37,759 nucleotides of DNA from an uncultured Holdemania sp. (GCA_947037125.1 CAMQTJ010000016.1:1-37759); one strand, 5' to 3'; positions 25,061-33,266 are shown, numbered from the stretch's first letter. The notes: generated from the letters alone by a model not told the origin. Numbers and translations are program-made.

Positions 25061-26665
25061 TTATTTACCTAGTTCCCAATTTTGAATATCCCAATTATAG
25101 TTCCATTGAGGATTTCCAACAGCTGGTGCACCTTTAGTAATCTTATCACTAGTTACTACAAATACTGGTTGATAGTATAAAGGTAAAACAAATAAATTCT
25201 CATTTTCATAACGTTGTAATGCATGGAAAGCTTCTGTTATTTCTGTAGGATCTAATGTATTATTAGTTGCTTCAATTAATGCATCTAATGTTGGGTCAGA
25301 TGGAGTGTGTGAATTTATAGCTTGACCAGTTTGGTAACGGTCATAATATTCATGTAATGATAATGCAGCATTAGCAGCATAACAAATATCCCACTCAACA
25401 GCTGATGGACCATTTACAGGATCAGTTGGTGCAGACCATAATATTGAAGCTAAATCACCCTCAACAAGGCGGAATTCCATAGTAACTCCAACTTGACTCC
25501 AGTAACTTTGGATAATTGTCATTAAGTCAACAGTAAGTTGATCAGTGTAGTAATAAACAACATCTAATACTGTGTCTGGATTCCAATTTGCTTCAGCAAG
25601 TAACGCTTTAGCTTTTTCAACATCGTACTCATAATTATTCAAGTCTGTTGGTTTGTCAGCAGCATTTGGAGTTAAACTATTTGCAGGATTTGCAGCTCCA
25701 TCAAATACACCATCTAAAATAGCTTGCATATCTAATGCATATAATAATGCTTGTCTTACTTTTACATCTGCAAGTGGAGAATCTCCATCAGCATTTGGAA
25801 ATTTATTTAAAAAGAATAATCTTGTATAACGAACATCAACTTGCTCAATGTTCATACCTTCAACACCTTCTAATGCCTTAATATCGTCAATGCTTCTTGT
25901 ATAACCATAATCCATTTTTCCAGCTTGAGCATTTGCTACAAAGTTTTCATCACTGTCCCCAGCGCTTGGAGAAAGTTGGATTGTATAATCAGCAGCACCA
26001 CCCCAGTACTCAGGAAATGCTTCTAAAGTTGTATAGTTGTTCATTTGTACTTCTTTAACTTTAAATGGACCTGATCCAACTGGACTTTGCCAGAAATCAG
26101 CTTGTTGGAATCCTGCAGGCTCAACATCTACAAAATATTTTTGTGGTAATGGTGAAAATTGTGTAAATGCTAATAAAGCATCTGGTGCAAGTTTACTAAA
26201 ATTTACTGTTAGTGAATTACCATCTATTGTCATTTCTGAAATAGCACTAAATGTACTATTAATTACAGGATTTAATGCAGGTACTAATTGTGCATATTCA
26301 ATGCTCCATTTAATATCTTCTGGTGTAATTGCCTCTCCATCATGCCATGTAATACCTTCTCTTAAATTAAATTTAATTGACATACCATCTTCACTTACTT
26401 CGTAAGTTTCAGCTAGTTGTCCTTCACCCTCGATAGTCATTAAGTTTTCATCAGCTACAATTAAGCGATCAAACAGTACTTTATTATAAAAGAATGTACC
26501 CGGATTTAACCATGGTGTTTCAAAAAATTCAATAGGTCCTCCATTTGTGTATAGAACATTAGTTTCAGTAGCGTCTGTAACTTCAGGTGCTTTTTCTCCA
26601 CCTGCTCCACATCCTGTTAAAAACAGCATCGACGCAAGCAGTACAGCTAGTAGTCTTTTTTTCAT
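25061..26665 (-). CDS. Family-5 extracellular solute-binding lipoprotein (sialic acid uptake)
   Basis: 534 residues. A lipoprotein signal peptide with lipobox FLTGC (Cys19) precedes a full-length family-5 (OppA/DppA/NikA) binding protein. Signature elements are LAETYEVSEDGMSIKFNLREGITWHDGEAITPEDIKWS (split here only for description), SGPFKV, VRQALLYALD and the C-terminal NLFVLPLYYQPVF. It captures substrate outside the membrane and delivers it to the two permeases. It is encoded second in the operon, 18 bp after the YhcH-type gene. Family-5 proteins usually bind peptides, but the SatA/SiaE branch binds N-acetylneuraminate. Operon membership with nanE, nanK and a NanQ-like gene, and a divergent nanA, favours that here. 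Codon use suggests strong expression. Confidence 0.9.
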   Translation of the reverse strand: MKKRLLAVLLASMLFLTGCGAGGEKAPEVTDATETNVLYTNGGPIEFFETPWLNPGTFFYNKVLFDRLIVADENLMTIEGEGQLAETYEVSEDGMSIKFNLREGITWHDGEAITPEDIKWSIEYAQLVPALNPVINSTFSAISEMTIDGNSLTVNFSKLAPDALLAFTQFSPLPQKYFVDVEPAGFQQADFWQSPVGSGPFKVKEVQMNNYTTLEAFPEYWGGAADYTIQLSPSAGDSDENFVANAQAGKMDYGYTRSIDDIKALEGVEGMNIEQVDVRYTRLFFLNKFPNADGDSPLADVKVRQALLYALDMQAILDGVFDGAANPANSLTPNAADKPTDLNNYEYDVEKAKALLAEANWNPDTVLDVVYYYTDQLTVDLMTIIQSYWSQVGVTMEFRLVEGDLASILWSAPTDPVNGPSAVEWDICYAANAALSLHEYYDRYQTGQAINSHTPSDPTLDALIEATNNTLDPTEITEAFHALQRYENENLFVLPLYYQPVFVVTSDKITKGAPAVGNPQWNYNWDIQNWELGK

Positions 26666-26683
26666 TGTCTTTCCCTCTCTTTT

Positions 26684-27136
26684 CTAGTCTATTTTTATTT
26701 TAAAAATAGCTTTTTTAATTTGAATCATTTCGTTTATTGCGATTCCAACCTTGTGTACATCATTTGGATAACATAAGCATAAGTTCTCTTCGTACATCTT
26801 CACAAAAATTCTTGGATTACCTTTTGCTGGTAAATAGTCGTCGTTTTCAACATACATACCAATCTCCATATTTGCAATATCATTTATTTGAATTTCTTCT
26901 TCTCCTGATATCATATAGTGAAGATCAACGTACTGTTTATGCGCTTCCCAATTTCTAGTCTCTTGCGAACTTGTTTTAAAAGAAACTACATTTACAAATA
27001 AATTAGACCCCTCGATTTCATGAATCCCTAAGTCCAAATTTAACATATCCGTGTTTTCAATATATTTTTTGCACTCTAAAATCCTTTTTTTCATGACACC
27101 TGTTACTTCAAGTCTATCAAAAAAATATTCATTCAT
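26684..27136 (-). CDS. YhcH/YjgK/YiaL (DUF386) family protein, NanQ-like
   Basis: 150 residues, the typical size of this cupin-fold family. Conserved signals are EAHKQYVDLHYMISGEEEI (metal-ligand His and Glu region, about 64-82) and CYPNDVHKVG (about 123-132). E. coli YhcH, renamed NanQ, speeds the anomeric conversion of sialic acid, and members of the family occur in sialate and other sugar operons. It is the first gene of the operon, with its ATG at 27136 preceded by GAGGG. By analogy it would open or equilibrate the imported sialic acid for the lyase. The activity is inferred from family and context. Confidence 0.85.
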   Translation of the reverse strand: MNEYFFDRLEVTGVMKKRILECKKYIENTDMLNLDLGIHEIEGSNLFVNVVSFKTSSQETRNWEAHKQYVDLHYMISGEEEIQINDIANMEIGMYVENDDYLPAKGNPRIFVKMYEENLCLCYPNDVHKVGIAINEMIQIKKAIFKIKID

Positions 27137-27158
27137 AACGTTTCCCTCTTAATTTTTT

Positions 27159-27172
27159 GTGATTACAATCAC
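27159..27172. promoter_or_regulatory. Palindrome, candidate repressor operator of the nan operon
   Basis: GTGATT AC AATCAC is a perfect 14-base palindrome. It lies just downstream of the -10 box of the minus-strand promoter, at about +4 to +17, a classic place for a repressor to block transcription. No regulator gene is in the window. Confidence 0.45.
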
Positions 27173-27182
27173 TTACGAATAC

Positions 27183-27211
27183 AGTATACAATTTGATGTA
27201 AGCGTTGTCAA
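27183..27211 (-). promoter_or_regulatory. Promoter of the nan/transport operon
   Basis: On the minus strand a perfect TTGACA (27206-27211), a 17-base gap, then TATACT (27183-27188), about 47 bp before the YhcH-type start codon. Confidence 0.8.
27196..27211. promoter_or_regulatory. cre-like site (CcpA) over the -35 box
   Basis: ATGTAAGCGTTGTCAA fits the catabolite-responsive element consensus WTGNNARCGNWWWCAW at all but one defined position (G at 27207). It covers the -35 box and part of the spacer, so CcpA binding would exclude RNA polymerase. This predicts repression of sialic acid use by preferred sugars. Confidence 0.6.
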
Positions 27212-27544
27212 TTGCTTTTATTTAATTTTTTTTATCTCATTTTGAGTCATTAATTAATTTGAGTTAATTAATGATATACTAGTTTTTTTAAAAATTAATA
27301 AAGTAATATTGCATTACACAATATAATATAAATACTTCGTTTTTTTGATTAAAGTGTTTTAAACACTATGATTTTAAACTGTTTTATTTATCACAAATTA
27401 GGACTTGCTAAAATATAATCTTAATGGTATGGTATATTTATCTTACATGAGATATGGTAATTATTTTAGTTATTTAGATAATTTAATTCATTTTAAATTC
27501 AATTATTACTGATTTATCGCACTAAAAAAGGTGCAAATTAGTAA
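27212..27544. other. Divergent control region of the sialic acid island
   Basis: About 330 bp of AT-rich DNA between the minus-strand promoter and the large palindrome before nanA. I see no gene. A TATAAT at 27322-27327 lacks a properly spaced -35. The promoter of nanA is not clearly identifiable. Confidence 0.4.
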
Positions 27545-27581
27545 ATAATTATGAAAGTTTTACTAAAACTTTCATAATTAT
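27545..27581. promoter_or_regulatory. 37-bp perfect palindrome upstream of nanA
   Basis: Two 17-base arms (27545-27561 and 27565-27581), perfectly complementary around ACT, with TGAAA and TTTCA inside. No U-tract follows, so it is not a typical terminator. It lies 43 bp before nanA. TGAAA-TTTCA cores are common in operators of RpiR-family sugar regulators, to which several NanR proteins belong. It could also act as an RNA hairpin in the leader. Confidence 0.55.
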
Positions 27582-27624
27582 ACATAACTAAACCCATGTA
27601 TGTATAACTTCAAAGGAGAAGAAG

Positions 27625-28536
27625 ATGAAAAAATATCACGGCATTATATCAGCTTTATATGCATCATATGATGAATTAGGTTGTATTAATCTTGATGGAA
27701 CAAAAGCACTAACACAGCATTTAATCGACAAAAAAGTTACAGGAGTATATGTTGGAGGATCATCTGGTGAATGTATTTACCAAAGTGTCTTTGAACGCAA
27801 ACAAGTCCTTGAAAGTGTTATGGAAGTTGCTAAAGGTAAAATTAGAGTCATTGCTCATGTTGCTTGTAATAATACACAAGACAGCTGCGAGTTAGCTAAA
27901 CACGCGGAATCTTTAGGTGTTGATGCAATTGCTGCTATACCACCTATTTATTTTCGCTTACCAGCATATTCTATAATTGAATATTGGAATGAAATTTCAA
28001 ATGCTGCACCTAACACAGATTTTTTCATATATAACATACCTCAACTAGCAGGATCTGAGCTAACACCTGATATGCTAAAAGAAATGCTTAAAAACCCTTT
28101 AGTAAAAGGAGTAAAAAATTCATCAATGCCTGTAATGGATATTCAAAAATTCAAATCAATTGTTGGCGAAGACTTATTTGTTTTTAATGGTCCAGATGAG
28201 CAACTTCATTCAGGATTAGCTGCTGGTGCTGATGGTGCAATTGGTGGAACTTTTGGGGCAATGCCTGAACTATATATTGAAATTGAGAAACTATTCAATA
28301 ATGGTGAACATGCAAAAGCGACACTTATTCAAAATGACGCTTGCGAAATAATTTATAAAATGTGCAGCTGTAAAGGTAATATGTACGCTGTAATTAAAGA
28401 AATATTAAGAAGACGTCACAATGTAGATTGTGGTGGAGTTAGAAAGCCTCTTCAAAATCTTTTCGAAGAAGATATGGAAATCATCGATGTTTGCGTTACA
28501 ATGATTGACACAGCAATTTCAAAATATATTGATTAA
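27625..28536 (+). CDS. nanA: N-acetylneuraminate lyase
   Basis: 303 residues, a DapA-type TIM barrel. It splits N-acetylneuraminate into N-acetylmannosamine and pyruvate in the cytoplasm. GGSSGE (44-49) binds the pyruvate carboxylate, Tyr136 lies in YNIPQLAG, and the Schiff-base Lys164 in KGVKNSS; these fall within one residue of the E. coli NanA positions. FNGPDEQL and GAIGGTFGAMPELY follow as in true sialate lyases rather than dihydrodipicolinate synthases. AAAGGAG precedes the ATG. It is the first gene of a plus-strand pair divergent from the transport operon and 14 bp before the SGNH hydrolase gene. Confidence 0.96.
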   Translation: MKKYHGIISALYASYDELGCINLDGTKALTQHLIDKKVTGVYVGGSSGECIYQSVFERKQVLESVMEVAKGKIRVIAHVACNNTQDSCELAKHAESLGVDAIAAIPPIYFRLPAYSIIEYWNEISNAAPNTDFFIYNIPQLAGSELTPDMLKEMLKNPLVKGVKNSSMPVMDIQKFKSIVGEDLFVFNGPDEQLHSGLAAGADGAIGGTFGAMPELYIEIEKLFNNGEHAKATLIQNDACEIIYKMCSCKGNMYAVIKEILRRRHNVDCGGVRKPLQNLFEEDMEIIDVCVTMIDTAISKYID

Positions 28537-28550
28537 CATAAGGTAATCTT

Positions 28551-29189
28551 ATGAATATATTATGTTTTGGTGATTCAAACACACATGGTTATAATCCGAC
28601 CGACGGTAGTCGATATGATCGAAATACAAGATTCACTGGAATTTTACAAGCAATGTTACCTAATGATTACATTATTGAAGAAGGCTTAAGTGGTAGAACT
28701 ACAGTATTTAATGATCCTATCAACAAACAACTTGCTGGAATTGATTATATTACACCGTGCTTATCTAGTCATGAACCTCTTGATTTGGTAATTGTTATGC
28801 TTGGAACAAATGACACAAAAGAACGTTTTTGTGCTAGTGCAGAAGTCATTAATTTAGGACTTATTTCATTAATTAAAGAGATAAGAAATAATAATGTTGC
28901 TTTCAGGAATCAAAAAGCTGAGGTATTAATCATTGCACCTGTTCCAATTCTAGATTCTATTAGTCAAAATCCATTTGTACTGACTATGGGGGAATTATGT
29001 AGTGATAAATCAAAAAAAATTATACCTTTATTCAAACAAACAGCCATTGATACTAATTGTTTTTTTCTAGATCCATCTACAAAAATTAAATGTAGTGAAA
29101 TTGACTGTGTTCATTTAAGTACTCAAGCACATCAAATAATGGCTAATTTAATTTATGAATCAATAATCGATATTAAGAAAAAATTATAA
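28551..29189 (+). CDS. SGNH/GDSL hydrolase, candidate sialic acid O-acetylesterase
   Basis: 212 residues with all SGNH blocks: GDSN (7-10, nucleophile Ser9), the Gly block in EEGLSGRTT, GTND, and the C-terminal catalytic DCVH pair. There is no signal peptide, so it acts in the cytoplasm. It follows nanA by 14 bp and shares its terminator, so it is cotranscribed. Host sialic acids are often O-acetylated and must be de-acetylated before the lyase, so an O-acetylesterase role is likely; NanS-type enzymes do this elsewhere. The overall pattern (FGDSNTHGYNP, RFTGIL) is that of the arylesterase-like SGNH group, and the substrate is inferred only from the operon. Confidence 0.85.
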   Translation: MNILCFGDSNTHGYNPTDGSRYDRNTRFTGILQAMLPNDYIIEEGLSGRTTVFNDPINKQLAGIDYITPCLSSHEPLDLVIVMLGTNDTKERFCASAEVINLGLISLIKEIRNNNVAFRNQKAEVLIIAPVPILDSISQNPFVLTMGELCSDKSKKIIPLFKQTAIDTNCFFLDPSTKIKCSEIDCVHLSTQAHQIMANLIYESIIDIKKKL

Positions 29190-29204
29190 TGATATAAATG
29201 TATT

Positions 29205-29238
29205 AGGTATTCAAGATTTATTTTGAATACCTTTTTTT
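29205..29238 (+). terminator. Terminator of the nanA-esterase operon
   Basis: AGGTATTCAA (29205-29214) and TTGAATACCT (29223-29232) form a ten-pair stem with an eight-base loop, followed by T6. Confidence 0.92.
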
Positions 29239-30110
29239 CATATCAATAAAAAAATATATAACATTAATAATTAAATTTTAATATTTATAATTATCTAACT
29301 GACCATCAGACTCCCCAATTTTTTTATGACTCTCAGAAAATGTTGTATGTAAGAAAAACAGTTTTGTGGTGCTGGAACGGAATTATATATGTACTAATAT
29401 ATTTTATTCATTATTTGATATCAAGTAAATCTATGATTTACTTTCAATTGTTGCTCAACTAAAGATAATAGTTGATAGCTTTTTGCAACGCGATGATAAA
29501 TACAAGTTATATTATTCTTTATATTTCCTATTATTGTATTAATCCAATATGAACAATGAATATTAATCTCATACGTTATTTTTTTGCTTTTCGAATCTAT
29601 TTTATTTTTTAGTATCTTATATGTATTTTATTAACTGTATTAACTCTGCGTTTATTACCAAACTTTTAACTTCTAACTTTTTACATTTATTTTTTCATAT
29701 ATTCTCATAATTATTAAATGGGATTACGTATATTTTTAAATATGAAGGAAAACTATTTTAAAGCTTTGTAGAAAACATAAATAAATCAAGTTACTGTTGA
29801 GCTCCACAACTTTTATAACTTGAATTCTTACTTTCAAAACCAATATATGCTGTATCTAACTCATAAAATATCGAAGCAAATAAATTATACCAATTAGATT
29901 TAGCTAAAAGTAATCTATATAGTATTCTCTTATCAATATTAAAATTTTATATTCATAAATATTAAAAATTGGTGAAAATAATACTTTACCTGAATAATTA
30001 CATTTATGTTATATTATAATTGCTGTTATTTTTTATAGTTAAATATTTTAAAATTTTAGTGTCAGTGCATATAAATGTGTATGGTTTATTGCTTTAAGTA
30101 AAAAAAAGTT
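29239..30110. other. Gene-free stretch with transposase debris
   Basis: No intact gene. The middle is occupied by the minus-strand IS1595-type transposase relic (29421-29946). Between 29283 and about 29390 further short minus-strand frames read protein-like (for example HTTFSESHKKIGESDGQ) but I do not recognise them. The region is rich in TA runs and has no long inverted repeat that I could pair as insertion-sequence ends. Confidence 0.45.
29421..29946 (-). pseudogene. Decayed IS1595-family transposase
   Basis: Two start-less open stretches on the minus strand match consecutive parts of ISXO2-like DDE transposases. The upstream one (29791-29946) contains FYELDTAYIGFESKN and a following KSCGAQ. 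These mirror the first catalytic block VDExYIGGKxKN and GRGAQ, with the catalytic Glu changed to Thr. The downstream one (29421-29627) contains WINTIIGNIK and IYHRVAKSYQLL and ends in VNHRF. These mirror WVNTxIxNxK, TYHGVxKKYLQ and the terminal RFNRRF. Stops and a lost stretch lie between them. It is inactive. Recognition is by motif memory, without alignment. Confidence 0.5.
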
Positions 30111-30116
30111 TATAAT
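30089..30116 (+). promoter_or_regulatory. Promoter of the lipoprotein gene
   Basis: TTGCTT (30089-30094), a 16-base gap, then a perfect TATAAT (30111-30116), 36 bp before the ATG. Confidence 0.55.
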
Positions 30117-30152
30117 TAGGATTAAGAAAGCAAATATTCGGAGGACATAATT

Positions 30153-30782
30153 ATGAAAATAAAAAAGATAACTTATTTAATATTAGTACTAGTCTTGCTT
30201 AACGGCTGCACAAAAGATTCACCTATTAAAAATACACCTACTCCTTTACCTAGTTTTACACCAACTGTAATACCTACAAAATTACCTACAAATACACCTA
30301 CTTTATCACCTGAATTATTATCTGAAAACGATACAGATAGAACATCAGATAAAATAGTAAACACATTATTAAGTAAAGGTTGGGTATTTGAAACAGATAA
30401 TAGCGGTATGAATTATTTAGCCTATTATGAAAATGATGAAGATACAAATCCAACAAACATTAGTAGTGTATATGTATGGGTTAAATCGATTGATCGTATG
30501 AATAGCTTTAGAATATTACAAGATTCTCAATCCTTAATTGCTGTAAAATCAAACGATAGTATGGAAGCTTGTGAATATGATTATACCGACAAACAATATC
30601 ATGAAGTTTACATGGATTATGATCTACCAGGTGAAAAACCTGTGGTAGAGTGTAGCGAAGAAATGAAAATCATTACTGATGAAGTGATTGAAGAATTTAA
30701 TCAATGGCTTAATAGTTTTGGACTTATTTATGAAGATATTTTAACTTTAGATAGTTCAGATATTTGGTATAACATTAAATAA
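30153..30782 (+). CDS. Lipoprotein with Thr/Pro-rich linker, function unknown
   Basis: 209 residues. The signal peptide ends in lipobox LLNGC (Cys19). A linker of alternating Thr and Pro (about 27-52) leads to an acidic domain (about 58-209). That domain has aromatic pairs (GMNYLAYYEND, VYVWVKSID) and a DEVIEEFNQWL helix near the end. I recognise no family. GGAGG precedes the ATG. The layout (lipobox, Pro/Thr spacer, compact acidic domain) repeats that of the lipoprotein at 16478, but the domains look unrelated. It is convergent with the rpoE-argS operon and shares its bidirectional terminator. It may sit on the outer face of the membrane with the spacer crossing part of the wall. Confidence 0.8.
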   Translation: MKIKKITYLILVLVLLNGCTKDSPIKNTPTPLPSFTPTVIPTKLPTNTPTLSPELLSENDTDRTSDKIVNTLLSKGWVFETDNSGMNYLAYYENDEDTNPTNISSVYVWVKSIDRMNSFRILQDSQSLIAVKSNDSMEACEYDYTDKQYHEVYMDYDLPGEKPVVECSEEMKIITDEVIEEFNQWLNSFGLIYEDILTLDSSDIWYNIK

Positions 30783-30816
30783 TTAATCAGATAAACTATA
30801 AAAATATTAATGATAA

Positions 30817-30852
30817 AAAAAGACTAAACCTTAATTAAGATTTAGTCTTTTT
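30817..30852. terminator. Bidirectional terminator between lipoprotein gene and rpoE
   Basis: AAAAAGACTAAA (30817-30828) pairs with TTTAGTCTTTTT (30841-30852). The loop can form an inner CTT/AAG stem. A and T flanks serve both strands. Confidence 0.88.
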
Positions 30853-30859
30853 AATTATT

Positions 30860-31213
30860 TTATTGTTCAGTGTCACTTTCTTTAGGTGCAACAACTACAA
30901 CTACATTACCATCATCATCATATACTACACCTTCATCATCATTTTCATCGATATCGATAATTAATTTAGATGTATCAAAATGTGTTTCTTCATAAGTTCT
31001 ACGTGATCTTAAATCCCACTTATTTTCTTCAAGTCTTGCAAATCTTGTATCTAACATAAGATTTGAATAAAAACTTGCGATTTTCTTTGCCGCCATATCA
31101 TCGCTATATCCCATAATTTGACTAACTTCTTGCCAAAGTTTCGCAAAAGCTACTGGTTTTTTCTTTTTGTTAAGCAGCTCATAAGCTGTGTCGCACATTG
31201 AACTTGTAATCAT
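30860..31213 (-). CDS. rpoE: DNA-directed RNA polymerase delta subunit
   Basis: 117 residues. The N-terminal HARE-HTH fold (about 5-75) shows the delta pattern: AYELLNKKKKPVAFAKLWQEV, then FYSNLMLDTRFARLEENKWDLRSR. The C-terminal part is acidic (many Asp/Glu from about 85), as expected for the RNA-displacing tail, but it is shorter than the Bacillus subtilis one (173 residues in total). Delta is a Gram-positive RNA polymerase subunit that promotes recycling and discriminates between promoters. AGAGGA lies before the ATG. It is the last gene of the DUF1934-argS-rpoE operon, 15 bp after argS. Confidence 0.93.
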   Translation of the reverse strand: MITSSMCDTAYELLNKKKKPVAFAKLWQEVSQIMGYSDDMAAKKIASFYSNLMLDTRFARLEENKWDLRSRRTYEETHFDTSKLIIDIDENDDEGVVYDDDGNVVVVVAPKESDTEQ

Positions 31214-31228
31214 AATAAAATCCTCTTT

Positions 31229-32875
31229 CTACATTCTTTCAGGGGCACTAACACCAATTAGTTTAAGTGCATTTTTAAGTGTTGTTTGTGTTGCTTTAAC
31301 TAATGCAAGTCTTTGTTGTGATAATTCAATATTTTCACGATCAATTACTTTACACTCTCCATAAAAACTATGGAAATAAGCAGCAAGTTTACTGATATAA
31401 TTGCATACTTTGTGTGCCTGACGACTTTTTGCAGCGTCAATTACAACATTAGTAAATTCATTAATATGTTTACAAAGATCTATTTCTTTGGCATTTGTAA
31501 TTAATTCATAACTATTTGCTATTTCTATATCACTTCCAGCACTCAAAATTGAGCACATTCTAGCATGAGCATATTGTGCATAATAAACAGGATTTTCGCT
31601 AGTTTGACGTTTAGCCATATCAATATCAAAATCCATTTGTGTATCGGCAGCACGTGATGCAAAGAAATAACGAACAGCATCAACTCCTGCTTCTTCGATT
31701 AAGTCTTTTAATGCAACTGATTTACCTGAACGTTTAGATAGCTTAAATTCTTCACCATCTTTAAGCATTCTAGCCATTTGTGTTATATCTACACTTAATT
31801 TATCCGATTCATATCCTAATGCTTGGATTGCAGCTTTTAAGCGAGTTATGTAACCATGATGATCAGCACCAAAGAAATTAACTAACTTATCATAACCACG
31901 ATCAAGTTTATCTAAATGATAAGCAATATCTGGTGTTAAATAAGTGTAACTTCCATCACTTTTTCTTAATACACGGTCTTTATCATCATTAAAGTCTGTT
32001 GTTCTTAACCATAATGCTCCATCTAATTCATAAGTCATGTTTTGTTCAATTAGTTTAGCTAATGCTTTTTCAACTAATCCACGAGTATAAATACTTGTTT
32101 CTGATGTCCAAACATCAAATTTCACATTAAATAACTCTAAGTCATTTTTAAGTTTTAATAATTCTTTTTCTAATCCGATTTCTCTAAAAGTAGCTATCGT
32201 TTCAGCTGAATTATCATTAATGAATTTATCACCATAAACTTCTTTTATTTCCTTGGCAATATCAATTATATCACCACCAAAATAACCATTCTCAGGAATT
32301 TGTGCATCTACACCAAATTCTTGTAAGTATCTTGCTTGTACTGAAAGTGCCATGTTGTTGATTTGATTACCTGCATCATTTACATAATACTCACGAGTAA
32401 CATCATATCCTGCAAAACTCATTACATTAGAAACACTATCACCCATTGCAGCACCACGTGCATGACCTGGATGTAAGTCTCCTGTAGGATTTGCTGAAAC
32501 ATATTCTAAATTAACTTTGACTTTTTTACCAAAATCACTAGAACCAAATAATTCTTTTTTCTCTAATACTTTCGCAATAACATCAGTAATTGAATTACTA
32601 TTCATAAAAAAGTTAATAAATCCTGGACCTGCAATTTCACATTTTGTGATATTTGCACTTTCGTTATCAATATTTTCAATTAATGTTGAAGCTACAACTC
32701 TTGGATTACTTTTAAGTTGTTTTACTAGACGCATAGCAACATTAGTTGAATAATCCCCATGTGCCTTTTCTTTTGGAATTTCAATAACAATGTCTTCAAT
32801 ATTGATTTCTACATCAAAACTCTTTAATACAGCACTTTTAATAGTGCTTTTTAAATTACTCTCTAAATCATTCAT
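31229..32875 (-). CDS. argS: Arginyl-tRNA synthetase
   Basis: 548 residues. I take ATG 32875, preceded by AAGGAGG, instead of the upstream in-frame codon at 32917. This class I synthetase charges tRNA-Arg. It shows an N-terminal Arg-tRNA-binding domain with HGDYSTNVAMRL, the HIGH-type VSANPTGDLHPGHARGA, the KMSKS-like KLSKRSG, then TDIAYHLDKLDRGYD-type motifs (here TPDIAYHLDK) and a C-terminal anticodon-binding DALR domain (about 420-548). The start overlaps the upstream DUF1934 gene by eight bases (ATGAATGA), so translation is coupled. Confidence 0.97.
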   Translation of the reverse strand: MNDLESNLKSTIKSAVLKSFDVEINIEDIVIEIPKEKAHGDYSTNVAMRLVKQLKSNPRVVASTLIENIDNESANITKCEIAGPGFINFFMNSNSITDVIAKVLEKKELFGSSDFGKKVKVNLEYVSANPTGDLHPGHARGAAMGDSVSNVMSFAGYDVTREYYVNDAGNQINNMALSVQARYLQEFGVDAQIPENGYFGGDIIDIAKEIKEVYGDKFINDNSAETIATFREIGLEKELLKLKNDLELFNVKFDVWTSETSIYTRGLVEKALAKLIEQNMTYELDGALWLRTTDFNDDKDRVLRKSDGSYTYLTPDIAYHLDKLDRGYDKLVNFFGADHHGYITRLKAAIQALGYESDKLSVDITQMARMLKDGEEFKLSKRSGKSVALKDLIEEAGVDAVRYFFASRAADTQMDFDIDMAKRQTSENPVYYAQYAHARMCSILSAGSDIEIANSYELITNAKEIDLCKHINEFTNVVIDAAKSRQAHKVCNYISKLAAYFHSFYGECKVIDRENIELSQQRLALVKATQTTLKNALKLIGVSAPERM

Positions 32876-33266
32876 ATATTGCCTCCTTATATTTAAACTC
32901 TTTGATAAAATGCTCAACTATATTTATACCATCAACAATTGCATAATCAACTTTTATGTAATTATCCAATACAACTATTTCAAATACATCAATATCGATT
33001 ATCATTTCACCTTCACCAGTAATTATTTTCGCATTACTATTATCATTAAGATTTAAATTTAAACTTAACTCATAATTAGTAATGATACGATTAATTAAAA
33101 TTTTTTGTGAATCAAACATAATTTCTACTTGTGCAAATGGTTCTTTTTTTTCAGTATATGTCATCATATTTTCAACTATATTTGCTTTTCCTATATACTC
33201 AGTTTTAGTAATATTATCACTTAAATCAGTACTTGTTACACGCAAATTATATACTCTTTTATTCAT
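32868..33266 (-). CDS. DUF1934 (YwiB-like) beta-barrel protein
   Basis: 132 residues, mostly beta-strand in character, matching the DUF1934/YwiB family in length. Alternating hydrophobic strands include TYTEKKEPFAQVEIMFDSQ and an IVVLDNYIKVDYAIV strand near the C-terminus. The molecular function is not known. In Bacilli the family is regularly encoded directly before argS, as here, which itself supports the call. It is first in the operon, behind a near-consensus promoter, with GGTGG before the ATG. The stop codon is embedded in the argS start (ATGAATGA, 32868-32875). Confidence 0.82.
   Translation of the reverse strand: MNKRVYNLRVTSTDLSDNITKTEYIGKANIVENMMTYTEKKEPFAQVEIMFDSQKILINRIITNYELSLNLNLNDNSNAKIITGEGEMIIDIDVFEIVVLDNYIKVDYAIVDGINIVEHFIKEFKYKEAIYE

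Noticed and set aside
26037-26405. A plus-strand 122-codon frame inside the binding-protein gene
   Set aside because: Antisense shadow of a well-supported gene, with no ribosome binding site or family match.
27545-27581. Terminator upstream of nanA
   Set aside because: The arms are long, but no U-tract follows on the plus strand and no plus-strand gene ends before it.
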